Positions 33,829 to 48,800 of a stretch of 64,000 nucleotides of DNA are shown piece after piece. The DNA is from Argopecten irradians (taxonomy: Eukaryota > Mollusca > Bivalvia > Pectinida > Pectinidae), in assembly GCF_041381155.1 (NCBI RefSeq), contig NC_091138.1:37503604-37567603 (forward strand), given 5' to 3'. The notes under the pieces are model-generated. The model had not been told where the DNA came from, did not search any database, and saw only the letters and a program-made list of their open reading frames with translations. A program made the translations under genes and the position numbers. Position 1 is the stretch's first letter. Each line of letters begins with the position of its first letter.

Positions 33829-36800
33829 GTAAGTCTATGATTGTTTTGGCGTACTGACAGATGGGGATGCTCGCTGTCAAACAGCCGACAGGTAGTAAGA
33901 CCTTGTCCTTAGTGTTACTGAATACGAACTTATACTGAGTGTCAGATTAAAATTACTGGGGAAATATTATGTGGTATTTTTTTATTTGAACCGAGACATT
34001 GACCAGGCATATTTTAAAACTTTCGAAGTCGTCAGATTCGGTTTTGACACTTTTTTGTGTATCCCGATAATTATTTAAACCTGGAGGATGAAAATAGTTT
34101 TATTTCTACACGCTGTAAGTACCTCAATTCTGGCTTTTCATACAACTCATGATTATAGACACTTTCTGTGTGTAAACTGTACGAGTGTGTGTGTGTGTAC
34201 ATCGACGCAGTATGCCAATTGCCATTACCATATTTGATGATTCACACATCGATGCACATTGTAAGACAATAGTGTGTCCTTTAGCTGCACATTCCTGCCA
34301 CATAACCAAATAGGGTTAGAATTAGTCAGGAATGTACGCAAACCACACCAAGTATGTGTGCTTACGTCAAAGTTTTAAAGTCAGGTTTTGTGTGTGTCTG
34401 TACGGAAATAGATCGGTGACCTAGGCTAGGAGGGTCGTGCTACACAGCTGACAACACATGGCTGTGTATTACACTACAGACACCCTCGACTTACCTATAC
34501 AAGGGTAAACAAGTTCCTAATTAAGAACCCTCCTATACTGTTATTTTGTTGTGAAACATAGTTGTAATTTGTTGTACAGCTATATAATAATATAGGGTTC
34601 TACAAATATTGTACTTTGTTTTACAGTTGAACATTGTTGTAATTTGTATTAAAGCTACATTGAATTGTTTTGTAAAACATTGTAGGACTATAATAGTTTC
34701 AATACATATAATATTGGTAAACAATATTTTTTATCAGTTCAGAATGTGTATTGCAACCTACATCAATTCTCATTAAATAGTTACCAAATAATCAGTAACA
34801 GACATACAAACTGCATTGGGACATCATTATGATATACATTTGTATCAGGTAGTGAACAAAACAAAAATGTGATGTAATTTCAGTCATCATTAACTATAAG
34901 TTTTGATAACAAACGTTGTACTATATGTAGTTTAATTAAGCACATAATGTCTTTTAGTCAGATTAATCTTGGAGGAGATGTTTACACATGTACTGATATT
35001 TATAGTAAATGTTATACCCCATCCTGTTTCTCCCACTAGAGGGATATATCTCCTTGGCAACATGTTTATTCTCATAACTGTAATTTCAGGCCAATACCCT
35101 GGAGTGCAGATCTAGAAGTACATACTCTGGGACTATCTTTATCAGTATCATTTGTAATGTTAACCCCCCCCCCTCCCTCATCATCATCAGTAAATAAATA
35201 ATAATAGCCTAGGCTGGGGCAGATCTCCACGAGAAGGTCAGATCAGGTGATAAAGGTATCAATTTCATAGATATTACATAAAGATTCTGGATAGACTAGC
35301 TGATCTTCTGGCCATTGCCATATTTGACCCTCTCAGTGTCTATAGCTAGTGCACTTAAAAATTAAGAAAAAGGGAGAAGTTAATTTATTTTTGGACCAAA
35401 CTTGGACTATCCTGTAACTCCTGTTACAAAATTATTGCTCATAGTCAACCACAAGTGAATTAAATCAATCAGCAAAAGAAATAAGAATATTAAACAAAAC
35501 TACAAAATGTATTCATATTTTCATTCTTCTATTAATAGGGTTAATGAAGACTTATAAAGGTAAGCTATAAAAAGGGGGAGGGGCCTATATAGCTAGTGCT
35601 TATAGAGACAGGGGCATTTATTGGGTTGGATAATGTAGGTAGTCTACATTGATCTGGTCCCAGAGTCAAATTGTAGTAGCTATGTAGGGGAATTATATAC
35701 AGAAGTAGAATTCAACTGGGGTGGTTGGGGAGGGGGGGTGGGGGTCAGGGGGAGACAGTGATGGTAGTTAAATATGAATGTGTACCTTGACATTTAAACA
35801 GCAGTTTTGGAGAAAAGTATACCTAATGCATTTTGATAAGGTTCCCAGCTGTAGCTAGGATTTATGTAAAGATCAGTAGCTAGGGTCAGAGAAATAGTGA
35901 CAGTGGCAGTGATACCTGACTAGGCACAGGCAAATAGAGGCAGCATATAGATATATAATGTATCATATATATTGTAACTAGTGTCTTGAGGAGTTTGACA
36001 AAAGAGGTAAAAGTAGACGTACTATGTATAACAGTATGTATATATGGAAGTCAGTAATGTCATTTAATACGTACGATATTCGACCCAATTAGTACCCAGG
36101 GTAGTTAAAGAATTGAACAGAAGGGCTGCTTAATAGGACCAAAATATTACAACATTTTACAAAAGTATTGCACAGAGTTCCACTATACAAGAATTCGAAA
36201 AGGAATATATCGCAGCTTCCCAAACATGCACATACGCTACAGAGGACAGAGTGAATGTATAAAGAGGACTGATGAGAGGAAAATATAGCTTGCGAAGGGA
36301 TGACAACAAAATGTTCAAACAAATTTAGGAATCCATGGTAATAAGTGCTCCAGTTGAGCTATGTGGACGCATGAAATACACATTAAAATGGTCAGTTACC
36401 CCTAAATAATTGAGTGAAAATATTCATGTATTCTGAAAAGATAATTCTACAGACAAAATTGTTTTCGGAAAATTTATTTTTTCTGGAAGGAAAAATTATC
36501 AGAAGTAAAGTAGAATTCTCGGATTTTTTTGTAGATCTAATGAGCCAATGAAATCAAATAGACCATCAAAACTCGTAGATTCCATAGTATATTTGATATT
36601 CAGCAGACAATTTAGACATTGTCCAGGAAAAGCAATTCTTGCAGAAATTCAGAATTTAGCTAAAGCATTTGGGTCAGAATGACTTATAGCCATATTCAAA
36701 GCAGCATTATGTTTCGTCCCTCGTTGTTCACCATCTGCTGTGTCTAAACTTTTCACATTTTGAACTTCTTCTTCAGTTCTACCAGTACAATTTGGCTGAA

Positions 36801-39800
36801 ACTTGTTTGAAATGATCCTGACATAGTCCCAACCAAGTGTTGTTATTTTTTGGGTCGATCCAAAATCCAAGATGGCTGACACATCTGCCATCTTGAAAAC
36901 ACATTTTGAAATTCTTCTCAAGTTCTACCGGTGCGATTTGATTGAAACTTGCCTGAAATAATCCTAACATGGTCCTGACCAAGTGTTCACTTGTTATTTT
37001 TCGGGTTGATTTGAAATCCAAGATGGCCACCATAGCCGCTATCTTGAAATCACATTTTGAACTTTGTCTGAAGTTCTTATTTTCTGGAGCACTCCATGAA
37101 AATTTTCTTTAAAAAAATATATCAGCTACTCATCCACATTATGTCACATCATCGATCATATCCATGTGATATATACTACTTCATCCAAACACACTACTCA
37201 TCATCTTTATATGTCACTTCATCACAACATCACTTTCCTTATCCTCATATCCGTCAATCTGACCACATCTCACTTCACTGCTTCAACAATAAAGTCTTAC
37301 AAAAATCTGAATTTGATAAAAACAGATTAATCACCATGACGTTTGATATCCAGTGACCCATTATGACCCTGTACTGTTGTAGTACTCCCACACCCCTTAC
37401 CCCCTGTAGATATACACATCTATAAGATTGTGTACAGCTAGGGGTTACTGCGACCTTCAGGCTCAACTCCATCTCCTGTACATCATTGGTACCCTACTTG
37501 GGTATATATATAACAGCAGAGATACTACCAGCTTCTCCATGTGTATTGGAGATGTAGTAATGTGATGCTGTACACCAAGATACTGGTATATTGTAACAGA
37601 ATTCATCATCTGTTCTTACCTATAAAGATTTTAACCTGAGTTTTTAAAAAGTGAATTAAATATTTATTTAGGATAACAGTTTGAGTTCTTCTATAAATCA
37701 TAAATTACATATACATCCCATGCTAGGAGTTTCATTTTGTATATAGTACATATACATATATATGCTGTTTGCCAAATTATAATATGTAATTGTTAACTAG
37801 CTATATATATAGGGACATGGATAGTTAGGACAACATCTCTGAAAATAAATATAGAGATATGTCATTCACTGAATTAAAAGTTTGAACTAAATATCTATTT
37901 AATTTTATTGTATTCTAACCCTAGGCTTCCACCACAGCTGAAACATGTTAGAAAGTTGGTGGTTTTTCTCAGGAGACTCCAGCTTTTCTCTACAAATACA
38001 ACCTATTGGCAGTGTCCACTCTGAAAGAAAATACAGCACAAATCATGAATAACATATATATATATGTGTATATTAATAAAATGTCTTCAACAAGCAAATA
38101 GTATAATTCAGTATATTATTATAATTATAATTTACTATCAGTTATAAATGACATGTGTAACATACTTATTTAAAGAGCTATGATGTAAATCCTGCCATAT
38201 AAAGATGACAAGAAAATTTTTGCAGCTTTTGAATAATTATGTACATACCATATTCAACCTATTAAGTTCTCCCATAAACTCCCTTTCCCTTTAATTTTTG
38301 AGCCTTCTGTTTGATCTCTTTACTAAATTGATTAATGGTTTAGAATACTTTTGTGAAATGTTAGCCAAACTTTGGTCCTATTAAATTAAGCATCGATTCC
38401 CTTCATTGTTCAATTCTTGATATCCACCCTGAGGGCTTATTGGATCAAATATGGTATTTGGTCTCAGAATGGAAATATTTAACTTTGTTTAAAATGGCTT
38501 CCTTTATAATGTAGGTTCTTCCAGGAAGTTTGGCTGCCAAATGTGGATTACAACAAGGGGACATAATCCTCAAGATTGGCAACAGTGAGGCAAACATAAT
38601 GAAACATAAAGATGCCCAGGGGGCCATCATGGGGAGTGGCAACAAGCTGGACTTGCTGCTGCAAAGGTTAGTATTCACCTGCTTTTATAGTGTCCCCTTC
38701 TGTACCCCCTAAACCTACCTGGGTGGGGTATACACCTATCTTATATAATTCAAGGCATATAATTATACATATAGATGTGTAATTTAAGGAAGGAGATCTA
38801 TAACAATATTTTTGCCATAACAATTGCAAAGTAATCATAGATTTTGCTATTTATTGAAAAACTCATAATAATGAAAATTTCATGTTGGTTCAAAATTATA
38901 TATAATTGAAAATGTTCCTTTGGTACGTTGGTTGGTACCATATGACTATAATTAGAATCTAAAATTCCTTGGACCAATGTTTGAAAATGAGTGGGAAAAT
39001 TTTCATTGTTGGGTTATTATATGTAAATCAATATACAAGGATTTTTGTTGTTCCTGTTACCATGGCTATATTTTGGTGTTCCTATTTGGTGTTATAGTAA
39101 CGGTATGATCTGCTATCATTGTAACAGTGCCCACCCCGAGTACCCCCTTTTGGACTGATTGCCGTGAGCTTTGTGGTGTAAGACCAATCACTACTTGTGT
39201 TGTGTTTCCCCGTCCAGTACTTATATCCTACATTGTCTTTCACTGTTAATCAGGCCCCCCTCGTGTTGAACACTTAATGTTGTTGGATGCCTTTCTAGTC
39301 ATATTTGCAGCAGTAATTTTTCTCACAAAATTCATTAGATAAGTATCACTTCTTAGAAAACAATTTGTCTTTTATGTATATGTACTTATAGATCTTAGAA
39401 CACTCAAGCACCCTCTAGGTTGTGGATTTGTTCTACACAATAGAGACTTATCTGAAGTGTATTTATGTATGTTTCTTAGAAAGATAGATCTATATACAAG
39501 CTGCAATTATCTGTGAATATCGCTGCAAGCTACAAATATTGTGTGTAGATATGTTCTCTGGGATTGAGAAATGTCTAAAAACAACCAGTTGTTACAGTGT
39601 TCGTAGACTAAGCCATGCCAGAAAGATAGTACATATGTGTACACTAAAGATGGGTTATAGGTATTGGTTTACTTAGCTTTCTCTTTACTTTGAATGCAAA
39701 AATGCCCTATATAATTTATCTGTATAATGTATAGAAAAATGTCATGTACCCCGAGTATCATTGAGCTATGGCTTTTAAATTCAAGTCCTCAGGGAAATTT

Positions 39801-42800
39801 CAGAAATTGTTCTTGCAGATATAGATCTAGCGGTATCTTCCATTTATTTTTGGAAGGAATTGGTAAATATAGTTCTGGTATAAACTGGAATCTGACAGAG
39901 TCCAGACCCAACATCAGGTATGCTTCCTTCCCAAGTCCAAGATCAGCTAAAATTGGTAGCTACAATTCCAGGCATGTACAAGTGGTACATTGTTAGTGGT
40001 ATCTGTAGAAAAACAGGTTCTATCAACAAAATCCTCTTGTCTGGTGCTAGCTAGGTGCTCCAATTTATCTGGTGCTAAATATATATTAATCTGGTACAAG
40101 TCTACAACATTTGATAGGCATTTTCATTTCACGTTTGTATTGTTTCAGGATTTCTGTTATGGTTGTTCCTTTTATTTTACAAAGCAAATAATAGGTCAGT
40201 TAATAAGAGTATAGGCCAATATAAAGTAGGTGTCTCAAGTACATAATTTGAGGTGCTAGTATTCAAGGCAAGGGTAGATAATTTAGTGTTGTAAATTTGG
40301 GTGCTAGTTTATATATACATATTAACTTCTTCATCCCTTAAGACACATGTGAACACTTCTGGTTCAAAGACTGGAAAAGTCCATTTTAAGGGGTAAAATG
40401 ATTCAATACGTATATACGTAGGTAGGATAGATATACCAATGCAATATCCAATATTTCATGGGAAAGGGAGATAATTAGATATTGCAAAGAAATTAAATGT
40501 TTTGTAGTATATTCTTTACTGAAAGTGAGGGACAGGTTTTGAGTTCAAACTGCTTAAAGTTTCTCATATGTTTGCAATTTATTGCAAGTACATATTTTGT
40601 CACCAGTGACCAAAACTTGCTACAAGAATGTATATGATATGGAATAACAAGCTACTAGAAAGTGGCCGTTTTAAATCTGGGAGGATTAGATGTGTATAAC
40701 TTACTGCAAAGTCCTATCCGAGACATTAAGTCACAAAGTAAATATTTGAGAATGGTAATATGTAAGCTTATCATTGAAAGTATGTGTGAAGTTGAAATAT
40801 TAGGAGTATAAACATTTCTCACATTATGGCTACTACGAGGTAGATACTGGGTAGTTGGTATTGGTTAGTATAGAGGCTAGGACTTGTACAGGTAGTCTGT
40901 ATATATTGACACAAATTCTTACCCCACGATGTTTGTATCACCTTCCAGGTCAATACATCAGGTCAAGCATAAGATTAAGGCTTCTGAATAGGTTTATTCA
41001 TTAAAGTATCGGGGCACCTGTTTCTAATGCTTCACTCAGATAGTGTGTGTAAACAAAAGTCTCAAGTCCGCTATTAAATACAAATCTAAAATCTGTACAT
41101 GGGTATGTAAGGTTCTAAACAATACCAGCAGTCGTTCAGATGATATGTACAGCCGTCATTTTCCACCTGGCTGTACCTGTGGATTATTTTCATTTCTAGT
41201 TATCTCACTGACACATTACCACACCTTTACATTTCTCACCTGTCCATCTCGTCAGTCATGCTCTATCCTGGAGGGATGTGTATCAGAAATCAGTCAGCCA
41301 TGAATAAATGTTTCCCCATATGTCTATTTACAACAGTTCATTATCAGTTTCTGTACAAATATGGTAATATCATGATGTTTAAAATATCATAATTAACAGC
41401 GATGATGAGAAATACTGGAGGTTGTATGAGTAACTCTTTTAAATATGCGATAATATCACTTAATACAAACCTTTAATTATATTGGCAATTTTGACAATAG
41501 TGCTTTTATTCAAAACAAATTTGAGGATAGCGATTTAGTAAAAACTAAATAATATTAGGGCTGAGGCTTTTACCAGTACAGAAATAGAGCTTTGGTGTAA
41601 TAAGATAGACCCCAGTAACTTGATTAAAACTTTCTTTATCACAGGTAAATGTCAGATGGGAAAGGCAAGTCTGCAAACAATACCTGTGTAGCTTAGTCAG
41701 GATGATGCGATAACATCTGTGATTGTCCTGATCTTACTAAGATTTGGGCTCTAACCAGCATCACAGTCTCAAAGACTGCATGACATTTAGTAAGGGGAGA
41801 TAATTATCTTCAAACTAAGATCAATTAACAGGGGAGATAACTTCATGTTGTTTAAGATTGATTTGCAAATAAATTAGACAGGATAGACAATTTTAACTTA
41901 TGATTAAATGATAATTTTGTAAATCAAAGACAGGTTATAATTTAATATTGGAGAGTAGAATGAATGAACAAGGGGAGATAAGGGAGATAACACACAGCCT
42001 ATGGAGATTTAACACATCTCATTTTTGACACTGTGGGAATCAGACCCTTAATATTATAGGACACTGCACCATTTATGACCAGGAGGAATAAGATATCAAT
42101 AGATGTTGTGATATAAATATGTTATTTATAATAAATCATTATTATTGTGTAGTTTTTCATAGTATTACAGACAAGGTTATGTACTATCTCCATTGTCATT
42201 GTATATAGACAGGGTTACGTGCTATCCCTTATCCTTTTATAGTTGATCTTGATCCAAAATCTCTCTCCACATACCAGACATATAAGTGGTAACCTATACA
42301 CATGTAATGATACGCCACCTGATCAGGAAGGCTGACATACAAAATGCTGGATTAAATGCTTAACCTTGCCACAAGCCAGAAGAATAAGTTATAGTTATAT
42401 TACAAAGTGTACATATGATGATAAATATGTGGACTCTCTTTTTGGTGCCAGGTACAAGCTTGGCTATCATGTTGAATGGGTCCCCCGCAGTAGGGCGCAG
42501 GGGTAATCTCAATGCTATGCCAGGGAAACCCTGGACTTGCACACATATAAAATTTCAGAGATAAGTGTGAAAGGTGTTAGGTTGAAAAAATGATTAGGAT
42601 TTGGATAAGGAGGGCTGGAATTTTTGTCCAATTTTCTGACTCATATATATCTGCTGATTAAGATTGTTTATCTGGACTGACCCAAAGAAATTCACATATA
42701 CTCCAGGTGTATTCAAAACATTGGCAAAGTTTTAAAGTATGTGTACCATATTCAACAAGCTAATGTGTTTTCACAGCAGAGAAACTTAAAGGGGCACTTT

Positions 42801-45800
42801 ATTGAACGGAACTTTAAAGTATCAATATTTTGTAATTATCAAAAATCAGTTCAAGACATATTATGGACTAATTAAGGCCCCTAAAAGGGGTACGCTTATA
42901 GGGACATGAGATTTTATTGGGTCAAATGAAGTAAATACTATTTCTATGTTACGATTTGGTAAACACTTCTGGTTCCTGTAATGCATATGCAATAACAAAA
43001 CTAGGTAAGATATAGGGGAAAGGGCAGATGCCTTGTGTGTGTGAGGATACTGTATACTAGCTAGTACATATTATCACAATTAAAAGACTGAAAAATGTTT
43101 CAGTTCTGAGCTATTGATTTATTGATTCTTCTATTTCGCCCTTTTGACCCTCCCTATCATTAAGTGTAACATCTTTACACCTTGTTAAGGTATAAGCTTG
43201 GAAGGTTCACTTTGAAGGTATCTGGTATAAATTACATTCGATTATTGGCTGTTGTGTTGTAATTGACTGGTCTTTGTAACAGGGGTATGGTGAACATTAT
43301 ATATAATTTCCTCATAAATAAAACCCATTAAGTTCATCTGATCCACATGCTTGTGGTAGGATAAACGTATGCTAGCAATACTTCTCTGTCGATACATGTA
43401 ATGCACATGCAAGATATATTACCTGGCATTACTTTTCTTTGTGTTTCTATAGCAACTGTTGAAAGAACATCAACAATTTAATGGGTTTTCGTGATGGTTA
43501 TTCTTGTTTTAAATGCCAGTTGATGATAAGTTTGTTATGGTGTAAAATTATAATGTAAATTTGTTTTCATCTTCAAGAATTAGGGAAAAGAAAGCTAAAA
43601 AGCCAACCAATAATTTTATTGGGTGAGTAGCAGATCTGGGAATGGTAATACCATATATAGCATAGTGTGTTATCGCTATTGAATTGTTGTCCATCCTGAT
43701 GCCATACTCATCTTCTCAAAGTTTTGCATTAACTTGCCATAAAGAGCTCATTTACCCCTTAAGACACATTTGAACTCTTCCTACTCTGAAGTTGGAACAG
43801 TTCATTATAAGATTTCGGGGGTGAATGGGTTCTTATAAAGCTGTCAAGTATCTATAGATGATCATGATTTTGTTCGGGATGGAGATCAATTTTGCTGTTA
43901 ACACAAAAGCAAAGAATGAAATAACCCTAAAATTAGCGTCAGAATCTAAACGCATGTACTATAATAAAGGTTTTAGAAATTTGTTTAAAATTATGTTAAT
44001 TTATTGATAATTTTGTTCCATTTATATAACAAATTTTTATTTAGATCTTCGCATGAGGCATATTTGTTTAAGTTCATGGAGTTTATTATTTTGTATTTAC
44101 TATTTTGTTATGTTATTTTGAATATAGATACAGTCATGCAAGGTGTGACTGTAAGCATAGCTTCCTTCATTTATGATTTAATAATATCTGTGAGTTGTTG
44201 TACTCCGTTTAACCAAGTCTGATAAGTTGGCCATCCGTCAAATTTTATTTTGTTTGTTGGGAAACATTTGATATTGCTGCAATGTATATGATTAAAATGG
44301 CATATTATTAAGGCATGCAGTTGTTTATAATTGTCCTTGAATGTTAGTTTGTGATTTCAGTTGTTCAGTTCTTTGAAAATTGCTGTGTGCATGAATTTTC
44401 TTTTTTTACAGTGAAAAATCCTTGATGCATTTACACAATAATGTATATTTAAGCAAAAACTGTTACCAGATTGACATACAGTTGATATGAAGCGGAAGGA
44501 AGATAAATGAAATTTATCAACTGTATGTCCAATTTTTTTTACATTTCCATTACGTCAAAACTATACATGTATATCTTTTGATTTCCCGCTTGCGCTAGTG
44601 TTGACGTCACCAAGTTCAATAAAGATTCTGAATATAGTTCAACACAAAATTTGAAACAACATGCGATTATTTTTTATACATGTGTTATATACGATAATAC
44701 CATTAGATTTCATAGACGCACACTTAAAACCAATTTTTAATAGGCGTAATACAGTGTATACATTCTCAGTGGAATTGCCCATTGGTTCATTAATTGGTTG
44801 TATGTAAAACTGTACATATACTTTAACTAAAGAAAATCACATTTACATTGATCGATGCGTACCGGTGACTATAAATACTGCAGATGCAGATTTTGTAACA
44901 AATTACCATTAGTTATATAGCGATGAACCATTTTGTACAATTTTTGGATGGGGAATAGAAGGAAAAGTTTCTTGGGTGTATTTATAGAAGGAATGTCTGT
45001 GTGTAAGAGCTGGGCAAGTAATTATTAGTTTGGAGATGGTCCATAAGTTTCTCATGTACAGCAGAAATGGTTGAGACATTGGCATGTGTCCATGGTTACA
45101 GTGTAAGGTATACACAGTCTCACCTTCAGTCCAATGACTATGGCCCACCTGGTAGTGATCTGTGGGGCCGAACATCTCTGGAGGCACCGCCATTACACAA
45201 CACATAATACATACCAGCAAGCAGCCACCATTGAACCAATACTGTGTCATTTTGGTACACATTTTATAGATAAGAAATATGGGTAAAACTTCATGAAAAG
45301 GGGGAGACAAATTCATGTATAATTGCTAGTCATACCCCTTCTGACTATTAAGGGTTTTCTGTCCCTGGTAAATCCTTTCAATTTAGTATTAAGGGTTGTC
45401 TAGGTCTGCCCCTAGTAAGGGCAGATAACTCATGTGCTGAGTGAGCTTGGCATTGACAGATGGCTAATACATACCTGGGGTTACCATTACTGGTATACAC
45501 TATAGACCTGACACAGGAGAATTGAACACTATCTCCCCTACTCCTACCTCCAGAGCAGCTAGAGGTGTTCTGTAGCAGACACCATACCATTGCATCATGA
45601 TCACTGGCATATGTTTTGTGTAAAGGATGTTTTATGTGAAATATGCTGTACATATCTTGCACCACTTCATCATTATGCTTCAGTAGCTGTTTGTAGGTGT
45701 ACAAAAATCAGGATTCTTTGCTGCAAAACAGCAAGATGTGCAGATTTATTTGTGTCGATTAATGGAGATATGGTAAATATTTATGCATTTGTCATTGAAA

Positions 45801-48800
45801 TGCTATTCTCAAGCCATATATCAGTGTAAAAAAATACAATTACACTTAATGTAGCTGAAGCCTTGCAGCACATGATGTACCATTGTGTAACCTCCCTACA
45901 GTAACCACCTCCTCCCTGTACATAGGTTGTGTACCCTCCCTACAGTAACCACCTCCTCCCTATACACAGGTTGTGTTCCCTCCCTACAGTAACCACCTCC
46001 TCCCTGTATAGAGGTTGTGTACTCTCCCAACAGTAACCACCTCCTCCTTGTACAGAGGTTGTGTACCCTCCCTACAGTAACCACCTCCTCCCTGTACAGA
46101 GGTTGTGTGTAACCACCTCCTCCCTGTACAGAGGTTGTGTACCCTCCTACAGTAACCACCTCCTCCCTGTACAGAGTTTGTGTACCCTCCCTACAGTAAC
46201 CACCTCCTCCCTGTACAGAGGTTGTGTCCCCTCCCTACAGTAACCACCTCCTCCCTGTACAGAGGTTGTGTCCCCTCCCTACAGTAACCACCTCCTCCTT
46301 GTGCAGAGGTTGTGTCCCTTCCCTACAGTAACCACCTCCTCCCTGTACAGAGGTTGTGTACCCTCCCAACAGTAACCACCTCCTCCTGTACAGAGGTTGT
46401 GTCCCTCCCTAAGTAACCCCTCCTCCCTGTACAGAGGTTGTGTACCCTCCCTACAGTAACCACCTCCTCCCTGTACAGAGGTTGTGTCCCCTCCCTACAG
46501 TAACCACCTCCTCCCTGTACAGAGGTTGTGTACCCTCCCTACAGTAACCACCTCCTCCCTGTACAAGGTTGTGTACCCTCCCTACAGTAAACCACCTCCT
46601 CCCTGTACAGAGGTTGTGTCCCCTCCCTACAGTAACCACCTCCTCCCTGTACATTGTGTTCCCTCCCTACAGTAACCACCTCCTCCCTGTACAGAGGTTG
46701 TGTACCCTCCCTACAGTAACCACCTCCTCCCTGTACAGAGGTTGTGTCCCCTCCCTACAGTAACCACCTCCTCCCTGTACAGAGGTTGTGTACCCTCCCT
46801 ACAGTAACCACCTCCTCCCTGTACAGAGGTTGTGTCCCCTCCCTACAGTAACCACCTCCTCCCTGTACAGAGGTTGTGTACCCTCCCTACAGTAACCACC
46901 TCCTCCCTGTACAGAGGTTGTGTCCCCTCCCTACAGTAACCACCTCCTCCCTGTACAGAGGTTGTGTACCCTCCCTACAGTAACCACCTCCTCCCTGTAC
47001 AGAGGTTGTGTCCCCTCCCTACAGTAACCACCTCCTCCCTGTACAGAGGTTGTGTACCCTCCCTACAGTAACCACCTCCTCCCTGTACAGAGGTTGTGTA
47101 CCCTCCCTACAGTAACCACCTCCTCCCTGTACAGAGGTTGTGTCCCCTCCCTACAGTAACCACCTCCTCTCTGTAGAGAGGTTGTGTACCCTCCCTACAA
47201 TAACCACCTCCTCCCTGTAGAGAGGTTATGTCCCCTCCCTACAGTAACCACCTCCTCCCTGTACAGAGGTTGTGTACCCTCCCTACAGTAACCACCTCCT
47301 CCCTGTACAGAGGTTGTGTCCCCTCCCTACAGTAACCACCTCCTCCCTGTACAGAGGTTGTGTACCCTCCCTACAGTAACCACCTCCTCCCTGTACAGAG
47401 GTTGTGTACCCTCCCTCCCTACAGTAACCACCTCCTCCCTGTACAGAGGTTGTGTCCCCTCCCTACAGTAACCACCTCCTCCCTGTACAGAGGTTGTGTC
47501 CCCTCCCTACAGTAACCACCTCCTCCCTGTACAGAGGTTGTGTACCCTCCCTACAGTAACCACCTCCTCCCTGTACAGAGGTTGTGTCCCCTCCCTACAG
47601 TAACCACCTCCTCCCTGTACAGAGGTTGTGTCCCCTCCCTACAGTAACCACCTCCTCCCTATACTCATGGTGTCAGGTTGCTTGTCTCTAAGGATGCCAC
47701 ATATATAGATAGACAGCTAGGTAGATACATAGTACACACAAACACTGACTTTGCCAGGTTATTTTAAGAAGATTAGTATCACATGTGTTATACTGATTTT
47801 CCTTGTGTCTCCAGTTGTAGCTCTTCTTGACTTGCCACTTTGAAACTATATGCTACTATTACATCTATAGTAGAACAAGAATGCTCTGCTTTATCAGGAA
47901 TCCAGCTCTGCAGACCAATAAAAACAATATCACACATAGTATTAGCAGTTTCAGATTGGAAACTTGCTGTGAACTTTTTGCTTGTATCATGTAAATATGT
48001 AGAATCTGATTTATGGAATGCCATTGCTGAAAATAGCCACACCCTTCTCTATGGGAAAACCAGACTTTATTCTCTCATCAAGTTAACTCCCTTTTTCTGT
48101 AGCAATTTGTCATGGAAAGAAATTGTCGGGGAGGAGGTTCTGCTTGTTTACTTAAATTATAGATAATTGTTAGGTCTATCATATATAAACACATTTCTTG
48201 ACTGCTTGTATGACTATCTATATATGTTCATTAGTGACATTATCACATAGATATTTTTTCTAAATATCTTTATAGCTTTCTAACATGTAACTGAAACAAA
48301 GAGTTAACAATGTATATGTATACATAAAAAGTTATGCTTGAAACATCTCGTTTGACATAAAAACATAATTTGCTGAAGAAATGGCAAAATGTGTCTTGTA
48401 TATAGTAGTTTTATTGCCATTCCAAATTAAAGAGTTATCTGTCCTTGTAATTATTGATTTAACGTCATATTTCAGAGAAAATGATCACAAAAAACATCAT
48501 AATTGATACCTTCTCACAAGGGAGATAACTGTTTAAAGGGACAATTCGCTCAGACTAATTCTTTTACATAACCAAGAAGCAAAATATGGCATAAATGTAT
48601 TGTTCAACATTTCTTATGAAACATATAACATAAAATATTGACAAATTCCACGTCATTGTTTAGTATTTCAATTAATATCGTTGAAATATCAAATCGTTGA
48701 TCAATACGATAAAGTAGGTACAATATGGCCGCTGTACCCATGCATGAGCCAAAGTCACGCACGTTAAGCAAATAAACTACATAACCACTGAGAAGGTGAT

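Larger units (their letters stand above)
33829..38514. other. PDZ-LIM intron 1
   Basis: 4.7 kb. Holds a short GT run near 34185, a G-rich tract (35718-35752) and a tandem repeat (36754-37080). No other exon seen. Confidence 0.6.

Noticed and set aside
45896..46763. Open frames with repeated TVGRVHNLCTGRRW or TSSLYRGC text on both strands
   Set aside because: Produced by the 44-bp minisatellite. They occur in several frames at once and break at unit-length variants.
47788..48166. Overlapping 84- and 108-codon frames
   Set aside because: Protein-like wording on both strands of the same DNA cannot both be real. No motif decides between them, so neither is called.
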